In this document: piece after piece, positions 11,641 through 24,360 of the stretch
How positions within the stretch are numbered: the first letter of the stretch is position 1
How the letters are laid out: each line of letters opens with the position of its first letter
Assembly (NCBI RefSeq): GCF_035222275.1
Contig: NW_026946361.1
Location: 1 to 64,000 of the forward strand
Length of the DNA: 64,000 nt
Direction: 5' to 3'
Source of the DNA: Podospora bellae-mahoneyi
Taxonomy: Eukaryota; Ascomycota; Sordariomycetes; Sordariales; Podosporaceae
The notes under the pieces: model-generated
The model's input: only the letters and a program-made list of their open reading frames with translations
The model's database searches: none
What the model was told of the DNA's origin: nothing
Program-made: the position numbers and the translations under genes

Positions 11641-14600
11641 CCCCACACTTATTACATCCCTAGAAACCCCCGTTTAACTTTCGTACGGTACTTAAACTTA
11701 AACTTCTAACCCTTAAAAGCCAATCGCTTAACTCCACGTTTTTTTTCTAAGCCCGTTTATCCTTACGTAAACCCTCTAATATATGTGGCTTTTTTAATCT
11801 ATTAGGAAGTTTAATTAATTACGGAGTATTTCGTACGACCCCGTGGAATCTATAAGCCGGCGATTGCTAGAATTCGTGCCGTACGTATTCCTCTTTAGAC
11901 TCGGCACAGTTTAAAAAGTAAACTATATAGTATATCCGTAACTATAAAAATATTTTCATTATAATTTTTATATTTCGTACAATATCCTTCCTCTTTTCCC
12001 GCTCTTTTATAATAACCTACCGTTACTCTTCTTTATTAATAGCTATATCGAAAGCCCCCTTATCTATAGCCTCCGGGGTCACCGTACGATACGACCTATA
12101 GCCCTCCTCCTCTACCCAGCAAAACTCTATACGAACTATACTAGAAAACCGCTCTTTATATAACCTATATAACTCCTCGCCCTTCTTATACCCGGCTCTA
12201 TTTATCCGTCCGTTTATTACCCGGAAAAGAATAATCCTATAATATAGGTTACTATTTCGTATAAAATACTTTATCTTTAATAATATTAAATCTATAACTC
12301 TAGTAATTAACTTTCCAGCCGTATAATTCTTTATAAAAAAAATTACCGATTCGGCCTTTACTCCGTTTCTCCCGGCTTGTCCGCTTTCCTAAATAAAGTC
12401 CTTTAATATCCTTAAAAACCCGGTATAGAAAATATATTATACGTTTAAAATATTAATACTAGTACTTAAAGTAAACGTTATTATAATAATATTACCGCTT
12501 TTTATTTACCCTCGTACGATCTTACTTTTCTAAATACTATCTTTTATATTACTATAATATACCGAATACTTAAGTAAATATAAAATAGCTTTAGAAAAAT
12601 CGATCGAGGGGGAATAAATAATAACTTTTATATAAAGATTACGGTTACTAATAGACTTAATTTATTAGCTAAAGGCTCGGAGGACGGCCTTTTAATTTCT
12701 ATATTTAATTATAAAGTACTTAATATTCGACCGGGATATAATAAACCGTACGATAGTTACCTTTTATAAATTAAAATATAAATTTTTATAAAACCTTAGT
12801 AAATTCCGAAGTAAGAAAATAGTTATTAGGAAAACTAATTATATCCCGATTAAAGTTATATATTAGCCGATTTACCGGAGGAATAGTCGAAATTCGTATA
12901 ATAAGTTTAGAATAATATAATACTCGTTAAAGATAATCCGGTTAAGTTATTATTATATATTAAGTTTATTAATAAAGGTTTTAAACGTTTAAGTATAAAA
13001 AGCTTTTAGCGTTATAAAAATAATTTAATTAACCGAAACCTCTTTAAAATTCTAAATTATATAATTAATTTTTAATTTTTTATAACGCTAAGCTATATCC
13101 TTTTATAGTACTATAAAAAGAAAAATAATAATAGTAATTTTATCTTTCGTATAATAAGCCGGGAGTAAAAAAATAATACTTTTTCCACTCTTTATCCCGA
13201 TAATATAAAGGATTAGGCTAAACCCTTATATTATAAAAGTTAATACTTCGCGCTAGTTACCTTTAAAATTAATATTAAAGTTATTAAATATTTAATAAAA
13301 ACGGCCTTTAATATTAAGGCTAGTTAAATACCAGAGTCGTTCCTATCGTACGGTATAATACTAGTTCTAAAAGAGGTTAGTTTTAGTTTACTAAAGCGTT
13401 AAAGTATCGTCTAAGCTAAAGGTAAATAGTTAATACTATAATTAATTAAGCTTTATAAATCGCTATTATCGTACGGTATACCCTAACCTTCCTTAATTAA
13501 TATACCTAATATATATTATCCTAGTAACCCTTTCCGAATAACCGGTTTAAACCGTAATTATAGGATTAAAGCCCTTAGTTTCGTTATCCTCGTTATAATT
13601 AAAATTAAACGCGTTGTAATTATCAAACGATAGTATTATTTTATTTTTTAATAAACTCTTTAAAATAAAATAAGTAAGAAATTAGCGAGTAATATTTATA
13701 GTAATATAACGTTAAGGTTAAATATTAATTTTAGATCCGAGATAACGTTTTATATACGATAAGAGGGCCCGGCTAACTTTATTAAACGACTATTAATTTC
13801 CTAGGTTATTAGAGGATATAACTGGGTCGGTACCTTTAGATTTAATATCCTTAAACGGCCGTACGAATTTTATATCCTAGAAGAATAGAGTGGGAGTAGA
13901 AGCTCCGTTAAGCTAGTATTATAAATTAAAGTAAAAGGGGTAAATAAGCTAAAAGTATCGTATAACGCTTATACCTAACTCCCTTAGGAGATAGCGGTAA
14001 ATAACCTTTAACTATTTAATATAGTTTATTTTTTTATAGTACCGTAGTACGATTAGGATTATACCGTACTAAATAAATATATTTTTAAGCCCTCTAACCG
14101 GTATATTTTGGAACCTTCTACTTAAAAGCTTTATTGTACGAGGCGGCAACCTTAATAATAAATATATTGCAATAAAAAAAAAGGATCGGAACTTATTTAC
14201 CCGGTCTAGGTATAACTAGGCCTCGGTCGTATAATAAATATAACCGTCGCCTTCTTTTCTTAATTAAAGTTAAATAAGGGAAGGATTTTCGGTAATACGT
14301 CGTACGATCCAATTTTAAGGCCGCCGGAAGTATATATTATTAGGATTGGAAAGAAAGGAATACCTAATTTTATCCTAACTTATATTATTCTTTAAATTAT
14401 TTTAAAGAATTTCCAGAAAAGAAATGTTTAATATTAACGAAAAAGTTAAGTCCTAAACCGTACGATTAATTTTATTAACTAAAATATATATTATTTCGGC
14501 TAGGGCGTTAATAGTAATAGAAATATCCTAATATATAATAGTAATACCGTTAAGCGTAAGCCTACCTTCGGATACTGTAAAACTATTAATGGTTATACTA

Positions 14601-14871
14601 TACGTACGAGCCTCTAAAACCCAGTCTATCGGTATAAAGTAGTTACTTTAATAAACCTTAGTTAGGACCTCGAGACTTTAGGGCGGACGATATTAAAAAA
14701 ACTAAACTTTTTACCTACCTCTTTTAGCTAGGTAAATTCGTAAAGTAAATATCGTACGATAAAGGCTTTACTAAGGGTAACAATAGTAAATAAGAGTAGT
14801 ATAAAATCGGATAGGGTATACTACCTTCTATTATCCTTTAGGGCTATAGTAGCTAGGGTAGAAAGGAAGGT
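11636..14871 (-). pseudogene. TLH helicase pseudogene, module B, C-terminal part
   Basis: Second, more heavily mutated copy of the RecQ helicase gene, collinear with about 3617-6855 of module A. Motif VI lies near 12362-12391 and is further worn (the second Arg codon has changed). The copy starts abruptly at aggaa, a short sequence that also ends module A, so the join may have used that microhomology. At 14871 the gene is interrupted by a fossil LTR element and resumes at 22614. No functional product is possible. Confidence 0.8.
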
Positions 14872-15316
14872 TATGACGAACCCCTATCCAGAACCTCTAA
14901 AAGGGATACCGGTTGAAAGCTACTTCTAAATAATCCTGGTTCGGTACAGCTAAACAGTGTACGACAAGATGTCTCAATGTAAACACTAGATACCGTAAAT
15001 ACAACTTGAAATTGTATATTGCGGAACTGTCTATCTACACCAGCTAGTTCCTCCGTATATATAGACCTCGGGGCCCTAAAGTGCTCGCCCTGCTATAGCC
15101 CCGATTACTCTTAGTACTTTGCATCCTACGAAGTGCTCATCGTGCTATATCTTCGATTACCCGTAGCATTTTGTATCCTGCAGACTGCTTAAGCCTCTTA
15201 GCGCCGTAGTACTTCTGGCCAGCCTTAATTAGCTGCTTCCTGGTTTCCTTAATGATTAATTAGGGACTTCCCGCGCCCTATATACTGCGCGGCCTACCGT
15301 TGGGTTAACTGTAATA
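14872..15316 (-). repeat. Left LTR (3' LTR in element orientation)
   Basis: 445 bp, aligned end to end with 22169-22613. The differences I inspected between the two LTRs are transitions. It keeps more normal base composition than the element interior, especially in its right half. Confidence 0.88.
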
Positions 15317-15320
15317 TAAT

Positions 15321-15332
15321 ACCCTTCCTCCT
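15321..15332 (-). other. Polypurine tract of the fossil element
   Basis: On the minus strand this reads AGGAGGAAGGGT, four bases inside the left LTR. A purine run in this place is where plus-strand DNA synthesis is primed in LTR retrotransposons, and it sets the element's orientation. Confidence 0.65.
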
Positions 15333-16108
15333 AGGTCGACGCCCCAGCGACCGTATTCTTAAAATAGTTCTGGATCCCCTTTTCTTATAATATCCTTATA
15401 GTAAGTTTTTTTCCTTTTTTATCTTACCGTTATATTTAACTGTATAAAAAAACCCGCTTATACGAGTATCGACCGTCGCTATAATTAAGTACTTTTCTTT
15501 AAAAAGTTCGGCCTTATTATACTCGAATATATTTATTATAAAGAAAATAGCTTTAAGTATGTAGCTTCCTTTCGATATAACCGATACCTCTTATATATTA
15601 AGTCGAGTCGCTTTTACTATAATATTTATAGCGTGGATCGTGAGTCCTCTCCTAGGCTACTATACGCTTCTTTACTAACCCTATAATCCGTCCTCTTATT
15701 AAGGAGAAAAAGCGCCTGGACGTTAAAAAGTAAGTTACTTTAAGTAAGCTCCTTCGTTTCGAGGTATAATCGCGTACTTTCGAGGTACGAGTTTTTATTA
15801 CTTTTCGTCGCGAATTTCGTTTTTTTAAGGAGGAAGAGAGAGAGTTTTCCGCGCGGCCTACTACCCTGTATAGCCCGCCGGTAGCGGATACCTCCGTTAC
15901 CTCTTCTTTTATTATTACTCTTGCCTCAGCCTTTTCTTTCCTAGATCCTACTTTAGGCCTCGATTAGCCTACCGACCTTTCCTTTAATCCCGGTATAGCC
16001 GGTCCTTCTTTCCTGACTACGTAGGATACTACTAGCGGTACGCCTTCCACTTTCTAAGGTAATTGAGGCGTGTAGCGTTTGATATACCTGGGTCCCCTTA
16101 CTACTTCC

Positions 16109-16178
16109 AACCTCGTAGTATAGTATATAGTACGCCGATTACTTTACCGGAGGCGCAGGTTCGAATCCTACCGAGGTT
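16109..16178 (+). other. tRNA-like sequence 1 inside the fossil element
   Basis: A 70-nt segment that can fold almost as a tRNA. It has a perfect 7-bp acceptor stem (AACCTCG with CGAGGTT), a 4-bp D stem (GTAT/GTAC) and a T arm with stem GCAGG/CCTAC around the standard loop TTCGAAT. The single T-stem mismatch is what RIP would make from TG. Box A-like TAGTATAG and the exact box B GGTTCGAATCC are present. The anticodon arm is irregular (four pairs and an 8-nt loop), so no identity can be assigned and function is doubtful. It lies on the strand opposite to the element's genes, in its presumed 3' non-coding region. Confidence 0.55.
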
Positions 16179-16308
16179 TTCCTGGCTTTATTTTATAGCT
16201 ATTTAGCTATAAGCTAAGGCTAGTTTTTTATTATCCGCCGGTAGTACGTTTTCTTACGGTAATAGAAGTATATAATACTAATTAGGCCTAGATTCCTTTT
16301 TACCTTTT

Positions 16309-16378
16309 AACCTTATAGTATAGTGTATAGTACGCCGACTACCCTATCGGAGGCGCAGGTTCGACTCTTACTAAAGTT
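16309..16378 (+). other. tRNA-like sequence 2 inside the fossil element
   Basis: A second 70-nt segment of the same design, starting exactly 200 bp after the first. The acceptor AACCTTA/TAAAGTT is nearly paired, the core TAGTACGCCGA is identical to the first, the anticodon stem CCGA/TCGG is perfect with an 8-nt loop, and box B is weakened to GGTTCGACTCT. Many differences from copy 1 are transitions. It looks like a duplicate of the same tRNA-derived unit rather than an independent gene. Confidence 0.5.
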
Positions 16379-16681
16379 CTTTTAGGCTTAAAAGGGCCCG
16401 GTCGGGTCCTTTTACGCCCGGATCTATTTTTATTTATTTAGGTTTTAGCCGGTTTAAATATCGCTAATGGAATTCCTTTTACTTATTTAGGTAGTTAAAA
16501 TATACCTATAATTTTTACGAGTTATCCGTAGCTGGATATCCTAACTAACTAACTAAATACTTTAATTAACCTCTATTAAACCGTAAATTTAATACTTTTT
16601 TTATATCGTACTTTTCTTCTTCGTCCTCCGCCACGGCCTATATATTGGCCTTACTTGCCGGTAGTACGGGCTCTAGAAGTG

Positions 16682-16753
16682 AGATATAAAAGGTATATGA
16701 CCGTAGACGTATCGTACGGGGTAGCTCCAGTTCGAATACTGTCTCCGATATCT
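16682..16753 (+). other. Possible third tRNA-like sequence
   Basis: Weaker candidate: ends AGATATA/GATATCT pair over six bases, a CCGTA/TACGG stem sits in the anticodon position, and GTTCGAATAC resembles a T loop. The last box B base is A instead of C, which RIP does not explain. It may be a coincidence or a more diverged relative of the two sequences upstream. Confidence 0.25.
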
Positions 16754-19700
16754 TCCTTTTGACCTTAAACGGGCCTACTCGCCTATAGTTTAGCTTCTTA
16801 TTAAGTTTTTTAGTACGTAAATTATATATAGAAAGGAATATTATATTTCTCCCTTTAAGGCGAAGTCCTTCGAGCCTTTTAATATTATAGTATTTCCGTA
16901 TCCTTTCCCTTATAAACTTTAGTTTTTACTTAAGTTTACTATAAAATATATATATTTTATTTACTTTAATCCTAACCCTAAATACTTTAACGGTAAGCCC
17001 TTACTATAAATTTATTTTATAATTAAAATTCGTAAAAAAAAATATAATTTTCGTAGTTTCTATTAATAATATATTATACGCTAATTATACTATAAATAAT
17101 AGTTTAATTTAATTATCTTACTCGAAATTAATATAATTCCGTAAATATTATTTTATAATTTAATTAAGTCGCTTTATTTAACCGTCTATTTAAAGGTAGT
17201 AAGCTAATAATACTTTACTTACTACCCTTAGTTTCGTTATTAATGCTCTTTAAAACTTCGATACGAATTTAATATCGCGATCCGTAATAAATTCCTTTAA
17301 TTATATATATATTACTATAATATACCGTAATACTACGTCCGTTAATTACTTTACCGACTAAATCTCCTTATATAGTAAAAAATATATTTACTTAATAAAC
17401 CTATCGACCATTATTAATATACTATCGTACTTAACGCCGGTTATTATATTTTTAAACTTCGGTAATTTAATAATAAAATTTATTGTAATTAAACTCTATA
17501 GTCGTTCCGCTATTAATAGTAGCTCCAGAAATCCGTAAGGCTTATACCTCGTAACCCTCGTTCTTTCGTACGTATAATATAATTAAATAACTTCCTTAAC
17601 GTCGCCTTTAATCCTTAACTAATTAAAGTATTGCTTAATCTTTTCTATAATCTTTACGATATCTATATATCCTCCGAGTTTCGATATATAAATATCTATT
17701 ACTAGTATCGTCCGATCACCTAACTTTACGTACGCCCGATTCTTATATTATAGCCTTCTTTAGCTATTTTTCTAGATACCTTATAGCTTTAGTTTTTCCT
17801 ACTAATCTTACTTTATAATATTAGTATTTAATTTCCTTTAGTATTTATTAGAAGTAGCTTTTTCCCGATATATTATATAATACTTTATTTATAATTATAG
17901 TAGATACTTAAAAGTATTATTAAACGCCTTTTTAAATAATAATAGTAACTCCTTAGGTATATCCTTATAATAATCGGTACGCCGGTTAAGTACGTTTGCC
18001 CTAGCGTTTTCCGATCCCTTTTTATAATTAATTTAGAAATTAAATTCCGAAAGAAACTTTAACTATCGTATTTGCTGTACGTTAAGGACCTTCGTAATTA
18101 TAAAGTACCGTAGATTTTTATAATCTATATAGATTTATATTTTATATTTAATATTACTAAAGTATAACCTTTATTCCTCGAACGTTTCGATAATAGCGAG
18201 TAGCTTTTTATTATAAATTAAATAGTTTTAACGTATTTCCTTAAGCTTTTTTAAAAAGAAGGTTATTAAATATAACTTACTATCGTTATTTTTTTATTTT
18301 AATTACTTACCGATTATATAATTTAATATATTTACCTCGACTTTAAATAATCGATTAAAGTTTAATAATTTAAATATTAGGTCTTTTAAAATAACCTCTT
18401 TTAACTTTTAAAAAGCTTACTCTTTTTCCTACCCTTACCGGAACTCTATATCCTTCTTAATTAAATAATTAAAAGGTTTTATAATACTTACGTACCCTCG
18501 AATAAATATCCGGTAAAAGTTTATAAACCTTAAAAATTCCCTAACGTATATTTATAACTATAACGTAAATTAATTTTTAATTATTATAATTTTTCTAAGT
18601 TCTATACGAACCTTACTTAACGATATTAAATATTTTAAATATATTATTTTTTATATATAAAACTTACTTTTCTCTTTATTAATTAAAAGTCTAGCTCCGT
18701 ATAGCGTATTAAGTATTTTTTATACGTACCGCTTATATTCCTCCAAAGTACGTAAATAAATAAAAACGTTATTAAAATAATATACTATTATCTTATCGAG
18801 GTATTTCCGTATCGTATAGTTAACGAGAGATTAAAACGTCGCGGGTATATTAATTAGCTTAAATAATATTACGAGATACTTAAAATAATTATAGGGCGTA
18901 CGAAACGCTATCTTCTATTTATTTCCTTCTTTAATCTATATATAGGCGTACCCGACAGATATATTTAAGCGTATAAAGTATCGCGCCCTTATTAATTAAC
19001 TTTATAACCTAGATATTAACGGTAGTAAATAATTATTTTTTATCGTTTCGTTATTTAATTACCGGTAATCTATATATAGTCGTAAGTTATTATCTTTCTT
19101 TAATATAAAAAAAATAAAATATTTTATTAGCGATATAAACTTTTTAATATAATTTCTTTTTAAATTTTCGTTTAAATATTTTTATAATTTTTTACTTTAC
19201 TTATTATTAATATAATATACTTTAAATAGCCGTAATTTAACTCCTTTTTTTAATTTAATTTCGTAGTCCTACGGCCCTCGCTTTAAAAGCCCCTTTAAAT
19301 ATTTAGCCGTAAAAGCTAAGTATTTTCGATATTTTATTAATATTATTTTTTTCTTACCCTTTTTTATATTATTATAATAAGTATATTTATTTACCTTTAA
19401 TATCTTTATTAACGTCGTTAACCTTACTTTTTTAATTTTATTACCTATATTAATAAAATATACTATTACTTTTTAAATTCCTTACGGTAATACCGTAAAG
19501 GATATTTATCCTATACTTTATTCTATATATATTCCTAATTTTCTATCGTTAATTAAATACTTTTAAAGTTCTTTCGGTCGTAAATAATTACTATCCCTCT
19601 AATCGATATCCGGATTATAATCTTTATACTATAATTACTTTAAAATTATATTTTTCGAGGGTCCTATATCTATAATATCGAATATAACTAAAGTTATTTT

Positions 19701-22168
19701 TCCTTCGACTATAATATTTAGGGGTAGTATTTCCCTATAAACCTTTTACGTACGAAATAATCCTTATATAATAACCTATTCCTTCTTTTTCTTCTATAAT
19801 ATCCAGGCCTAGTATATAAACTATAGCGAAATTAAATTCGTTTCCGCCCTTCTGTTTATTAATATTATTATTTAGAAATCCCTTTATTATATAATAATTT
19901 AAAAATATTTATTTTTTTTACTTTTTTTTTATATAGTAACGACTTTATTAATAAACCTTAAATCGTTATCCTATATTTTTACTTTATATTAATACTTTCG
20001 AAAATATTATTTATAATTTATTAAAGGTTAACGGCTCCCGCGAAAGGCCGTAAATCGTTTTTTAAATAATTATATTATTTAAAAGTATTTTTTTACTCCG
20101 GATTAATTAATAATATAAAGTCTTTTAACTATATTTATTTAACTTCTTTTTACCTTCCGTTTCTTACTTCCCTAATACTTTCTTATATCCTTATTCGATA
20201 ATAGTTTTTTTACTTAATTTTACGCGTTTTATTTTAATAATATCGTTTAACTTTCTTTCGTAAATATATAGTATAGTCTAGGCTTAAATACTATTTTAGT
20301 ATTACTTTTTTTAAAAAGTATATACTATTATTTATATTTTAACCTTCTATATATTTAACGTAGTATCTCGTATACTTTAGTACGATTTATATAACCTAAA
20401 GGTTATCCTTTAATTTAACCGGATTTTAAACCTTTTATAAAAGGTAGTTATTTAGGTCCTCCTACTAGGTCTTTTTTTATTTAATTATAATTTTCTTAAC
20501 CGGTTATAGTTTACTTTCTTTATTTATTTTATATACCGGTTAATAGCCGTATAGTAATTTACTTTAATAGTACTTTATATATTTATATATAATATATTAA
20601 AATTAAAATACTTTTTAATATTCCGGATATTTAAAATAAAGTTATACCGTATTTCTTTTATAAAGTATATACTATATAAGTCTTAATATATTTTTTAATA
20701 TTTTTATAATTCTAATATTAATAACTTTCTTACTTTTTTAATACTTTTTTTAGTTTTTATATACGAGCTTTATAGACTATAATATATTCTATAAAATAAT
20801 AAATCTATATTTACTATATTACTTTTTTAGTATCGTTTATTTAATAGGTCTTTACGCGGGACTATTACCTTTAGCGATTTTTATAATAATTTCCGTAATA
20901 ATTTATATTAATTAATTCTATAATATTTATATTTAAAGATTTCCTTCCTTATACTCTACCTTTAGCCTTTTTATTACTTTCTATAGTTTTTAAAACTTTA
21001 TTTCCTTTTATTTAATATATTAATTAAAGTCTCCCTTTAATCCTATTATTCCGCCTTATTAATACTTAATAGTTATTACTTTTATAATCCTCGGTCCCTT
21101 TAACGTAATAGTAATTATAATTTCTTTTTTTTAATTAAATCGTTTAAATACCTTATAATCCTTCTTAAAATATCTTACTTTACCGTAATTAAAATATTTA
21201 AAGTTATCCTTACTTTAACCCCGGCCCTATAACCTTTACTATTATATAATATTAATATTTATTAGTCTTAAATATATAATACCGGAATAATTAATATTAA
21301 GGTATTATTTTCTACGCTTATTATTAAAACGGTTATTATTAAAGGATTTTCTATTACCGTAGTAACCCTTATTACTATCCTTCTTTTCCGTACAATATTA
21401 AAACTACCGATTATCGATCCGTATAGCTATAGTAATATATTTATCGATAATATTAAGCCTCGATTCTTTATATAATTTATCTTTTACCTTTTCTTTAAGG
21501 CCGTTATAAAAGAGCTATATTAATTCTTTATCGTTAATAATATTATATAGGCTATCGATTTTAAATAAAGTTACGTAATTAACCGTTAAGTACGTTTAGC
21601 GTAAGTTTACGAGTCTCTTTTACGCGCGCTTTACTTTATTATATTCCTTAAATACCTCTTTAAGCTTAATTTTAAAGATACGGTAGCTCTTAAAGTATTT
21701 TACGGTAATTTTCTCTTAATCGGACGGCTCTTTCTCGTAGTAATTATCGAGGATAGGTTCGAACTACGCGAGTGCCCTATCCTTAAGTCTAGTAACCGCG
21801 AAAATAATTTTTAACTCTTCGTTAATAAATTAATTTAAATATTAATAAAAATAGGTTTTAAATTAAATTAAAAATCCTTTAAGCTTTACTTTTCCTCCTT
21901 TATAGTACTTTAGTATTAGGAACTTAAATACTACTTTAAGTAAAGTTAATATAATAATAATTTACTCTCGAATTTATTAAGCTTCGTCCTTAAGTTCCTT
22001 AAAACGCTATATTATTTACTCTATAGTAAATCGAGTATTAATAATAGTAAGTCCCTTACTACTTAGGTTAGGCGGGACGCTTCCTATTTAAACGTTTTTA
22101 GGTCCGGCTATAATAGTAAAAAAACGTCTTTAATTTATTTATAATAGAGTTAAAATAAATATATAATA

Positions 22169-22613
22169 TATAACGAACCTCTATCCAGAATCTCTAAAAG
22201 GAATACCGGTTAAAGGCTACTTCTAAATAATCTTAGTTCGGTATAGCTAAATAATATACAATAAGATATCTTAATATAAATATTAAATACCGTGAATATA
22301 ACTTGAAATTATATACTGCGGAACTATCTATCTACACCAGCCAGTTCCTCCGTATATATAGACCTCGGGGCCCTGAGGTGCTCGCCCTGCTACGGCCCCG
22401 ATCACTCCTAGCACTTTGCATCCTGCGAAGTGCTCATCGTGCTATATCTTCGATCACCCGTAGCATCTTGCATCCTGCAGACTGCTCAGGCCTCTTGGCG
22501 CCGTAGCACTTCTGGCCAGCCTTGATTGGCTGCTTCCTGGTTTCCTTAATGATTGGCTGGGGACTCCCCGCGCCCCACATACTGCGCGGCCTGCCGTTGG
22601 GTTAACTGTGACA
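22169..22613 (-). repeat. Right LTR (5' LTR in element orientation)
   Basis: 445-bp partner of 14872-15316, ending ...gtgaca directly before the target duplication aaggt. The stretch 22350-22613 is the least mutated part of the whole element, with many CA and TG dinucleotides preserved. Confidence 0.88.
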
Positions 22614-23880
22614 AAGGTACTTTCGTACGACGACCGTAAGAAAGGATAATCTAAAAGTCTAATAAAGAAATTAATAAATACTTAATCTAATAACTTTTGT
22701 CCGGGCTTATCGCTACCGTAATAAAACTTTTATACTACTTATATAATAGTCTCCAGACTTCTAGTCTAGCTAACGTTTAATTCGTACGGTAGCCGATCCT
22801 ATTAATTCTAACTCTATATACGGCAAATATATTTAAAAATCCTTTTCTAAATAAAAAAGTACTTCTATATCGTACGAGGGACTAAGCTATTACTATTAAA
22901 AGGTTTATTAGGCTTTTAGTCGATCGTTTTTTTATTAACCTCGAATAGAACGGGGTAACCGATTTTATCGGACAACAACCTTACTATTATATTAATAGTA
23001 ACTTAATTAATTCTCTCCTAGATTTTTTAAAGGACCGTAAATATAATTAAATCCTTACCATTTAACTATCCTTTATTTAGGTTAAGAAAGGTTATACGAT
23101 ATAAAGCCTACCGGTTTAAAAACCTAAAGTAATATATCTAACCTATTTTAATTAACTAAAGATTTAAAGTTAATCGACCCTTACTTACTATAATAGTTAT
23201 TAATATTTATTAAAGAATTAAGTTAATCGTACGATAAGATTTTATAAACTATTTTTTTCGTCTTTAGGTTTATTATACGAGGTCGGGACTTCCGGCTACC
23301 GGCTCCGTTAATCGTACCTTAAAGTATCCGGTAGTTAACCGGCTATTAAAAAAATATTAGTAATATATTTTAATTTTCTAAAGTCCCTTATATTATTAAG
23401 CTACTTTAATATTTCTTCCTTTTATATTAGGGTTAACCTAGTCGTGCCTCGTACGGTAATACTCCTGTATCGCCCTCTTAGTCCGTACGATATAGGCGCA
23501 GGTATCGCACTTTAATCTATTAAAAGAAGGCTTCTCTAGTTCTAGAATTGGATTAATTGCCGTGGGAGGAAATGTAAGGTTTATTAAGTTTTATTATTTT
23601 CGAAAGACCGCTAGTAAATTATTATACTCTCGTACGATATCCGGTCTATCTATAGCTATAATATCTTTATAGGACGTACGAAGATAGGTAAATACCTTAT
23701 CTATAAAAACAGTTACCTTACATTTCCTATAAATAAGAATTTAAAAGTGGGAGATATAAATAAAAGGTTCTATTCTAGCATAGTATTAATCGTGATATAA
23801 TAGTTATATACGATGTAAGATATTATAATATTAAAGTTTATTACTAAGTTTTTTTAGGGAAAGATACCCTGTTAAAGAAT
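22614..23880 (-). pseudogene. TLH helicase pseudogene, module B, N-terminal part
   Basis: Continuation of the module B helicase copy beyond the inserted element, collinear with about 6850-8100 of module A. The first five bases are the right copy of the target duplication. Stops occur throughout. This end of the protein is poorly conserved among TLH proteins and I see no domain in it. Confidence 0.7.
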
Positions 23881-24360
23881 AAAGTGGGTCACGTATAAGT
23901 GGATAAGGGCAGTAGCGTGCGGTTACCGGGGTCTAGGTCCCGTACGATGGTCAGGGCACGCCTGGCATAAAGGCAGTTGCGTAGGCATGCCTAGTACGAA
24001 GGCAGTTGCGTAGGCACGAAGGCAGTAACGTGTGACTGCCGGGTATAGACCTTTTCTTCTAAATCCCTCGATAGGCTAGCTATATAATAGAGCCGTATTA
24101 TTCCGATTAGGGCGTTTGTTCCGTATAATAGTTAAGGCACGCTAGGATACGAAAGTAGTGGCGTATAGCTACCGGGTATAAACCTTTTCTTCTAAATCCC
24201 TCGACAGGCTAGCTATGCAATAGAGCCGTATTATTCCGATTAAAGCGTTTATCCCGTATAATAGTTAAGGCACGCTAGGACACGAAGGTAGTGGCGTGTA
24301 GCTGCTAGGTACAGACCTTTTCTTCTAAATCCCTCGATAGGCTAGCTATACAATAGCGAC
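23881..24360. repeat. ~181-bp GC-richer tandem array, module B
   Basis: Shorter counterpart of 8101-8990. The marker ccttttcttct occurs near 24050, 24183 and 24317, so about three units remain, two of them of the short ~133-bp form. The array follows directly on the inferred 5' side of the helicase copy. Confidence 0.75.

Larger units (their letters stand above)
14872..22613 (-). mobile_element. Fossil Ty3/Gypsy chromovirus LTR retrotransposon
   Basis: A 7742-bp element with matching 445-bp LTRs, flanked by the 5-bp target duplication aaggt (14867-14871 and 22614-22618). It lies on the minus strand. A purine tract sits just inside the left LTR (minus strand of 15321-15332). Worn minus-strand similarities follow the Ty3/Gypsy order from right to left: a gag zinc knuckle near 21.15-21.21 kb, reverse transcriptase near 18.9-19.1 kb, the integrase C-terminal region near 16.6-16.9 kb and a chromodomain near 16.5 kb. 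All coding parts are broken many times over by RIP-type change, so it is a fossil. It is absent from the equivalent site in module A, so it probably inserted after the module duplicated. RIP prevents simple dating from LTR divergence. Confidence 0.88.

Noticed and set aside
11255-11663. Plus-strand frames of 93 and 68 codons in the 198-bp satellite, with near-identical ones at 26236-26650
   Set aside because: Similarity between the two comes from the DNA repeat. The peptides are hydrophobic low-complexity strings, and most other units contain stops.
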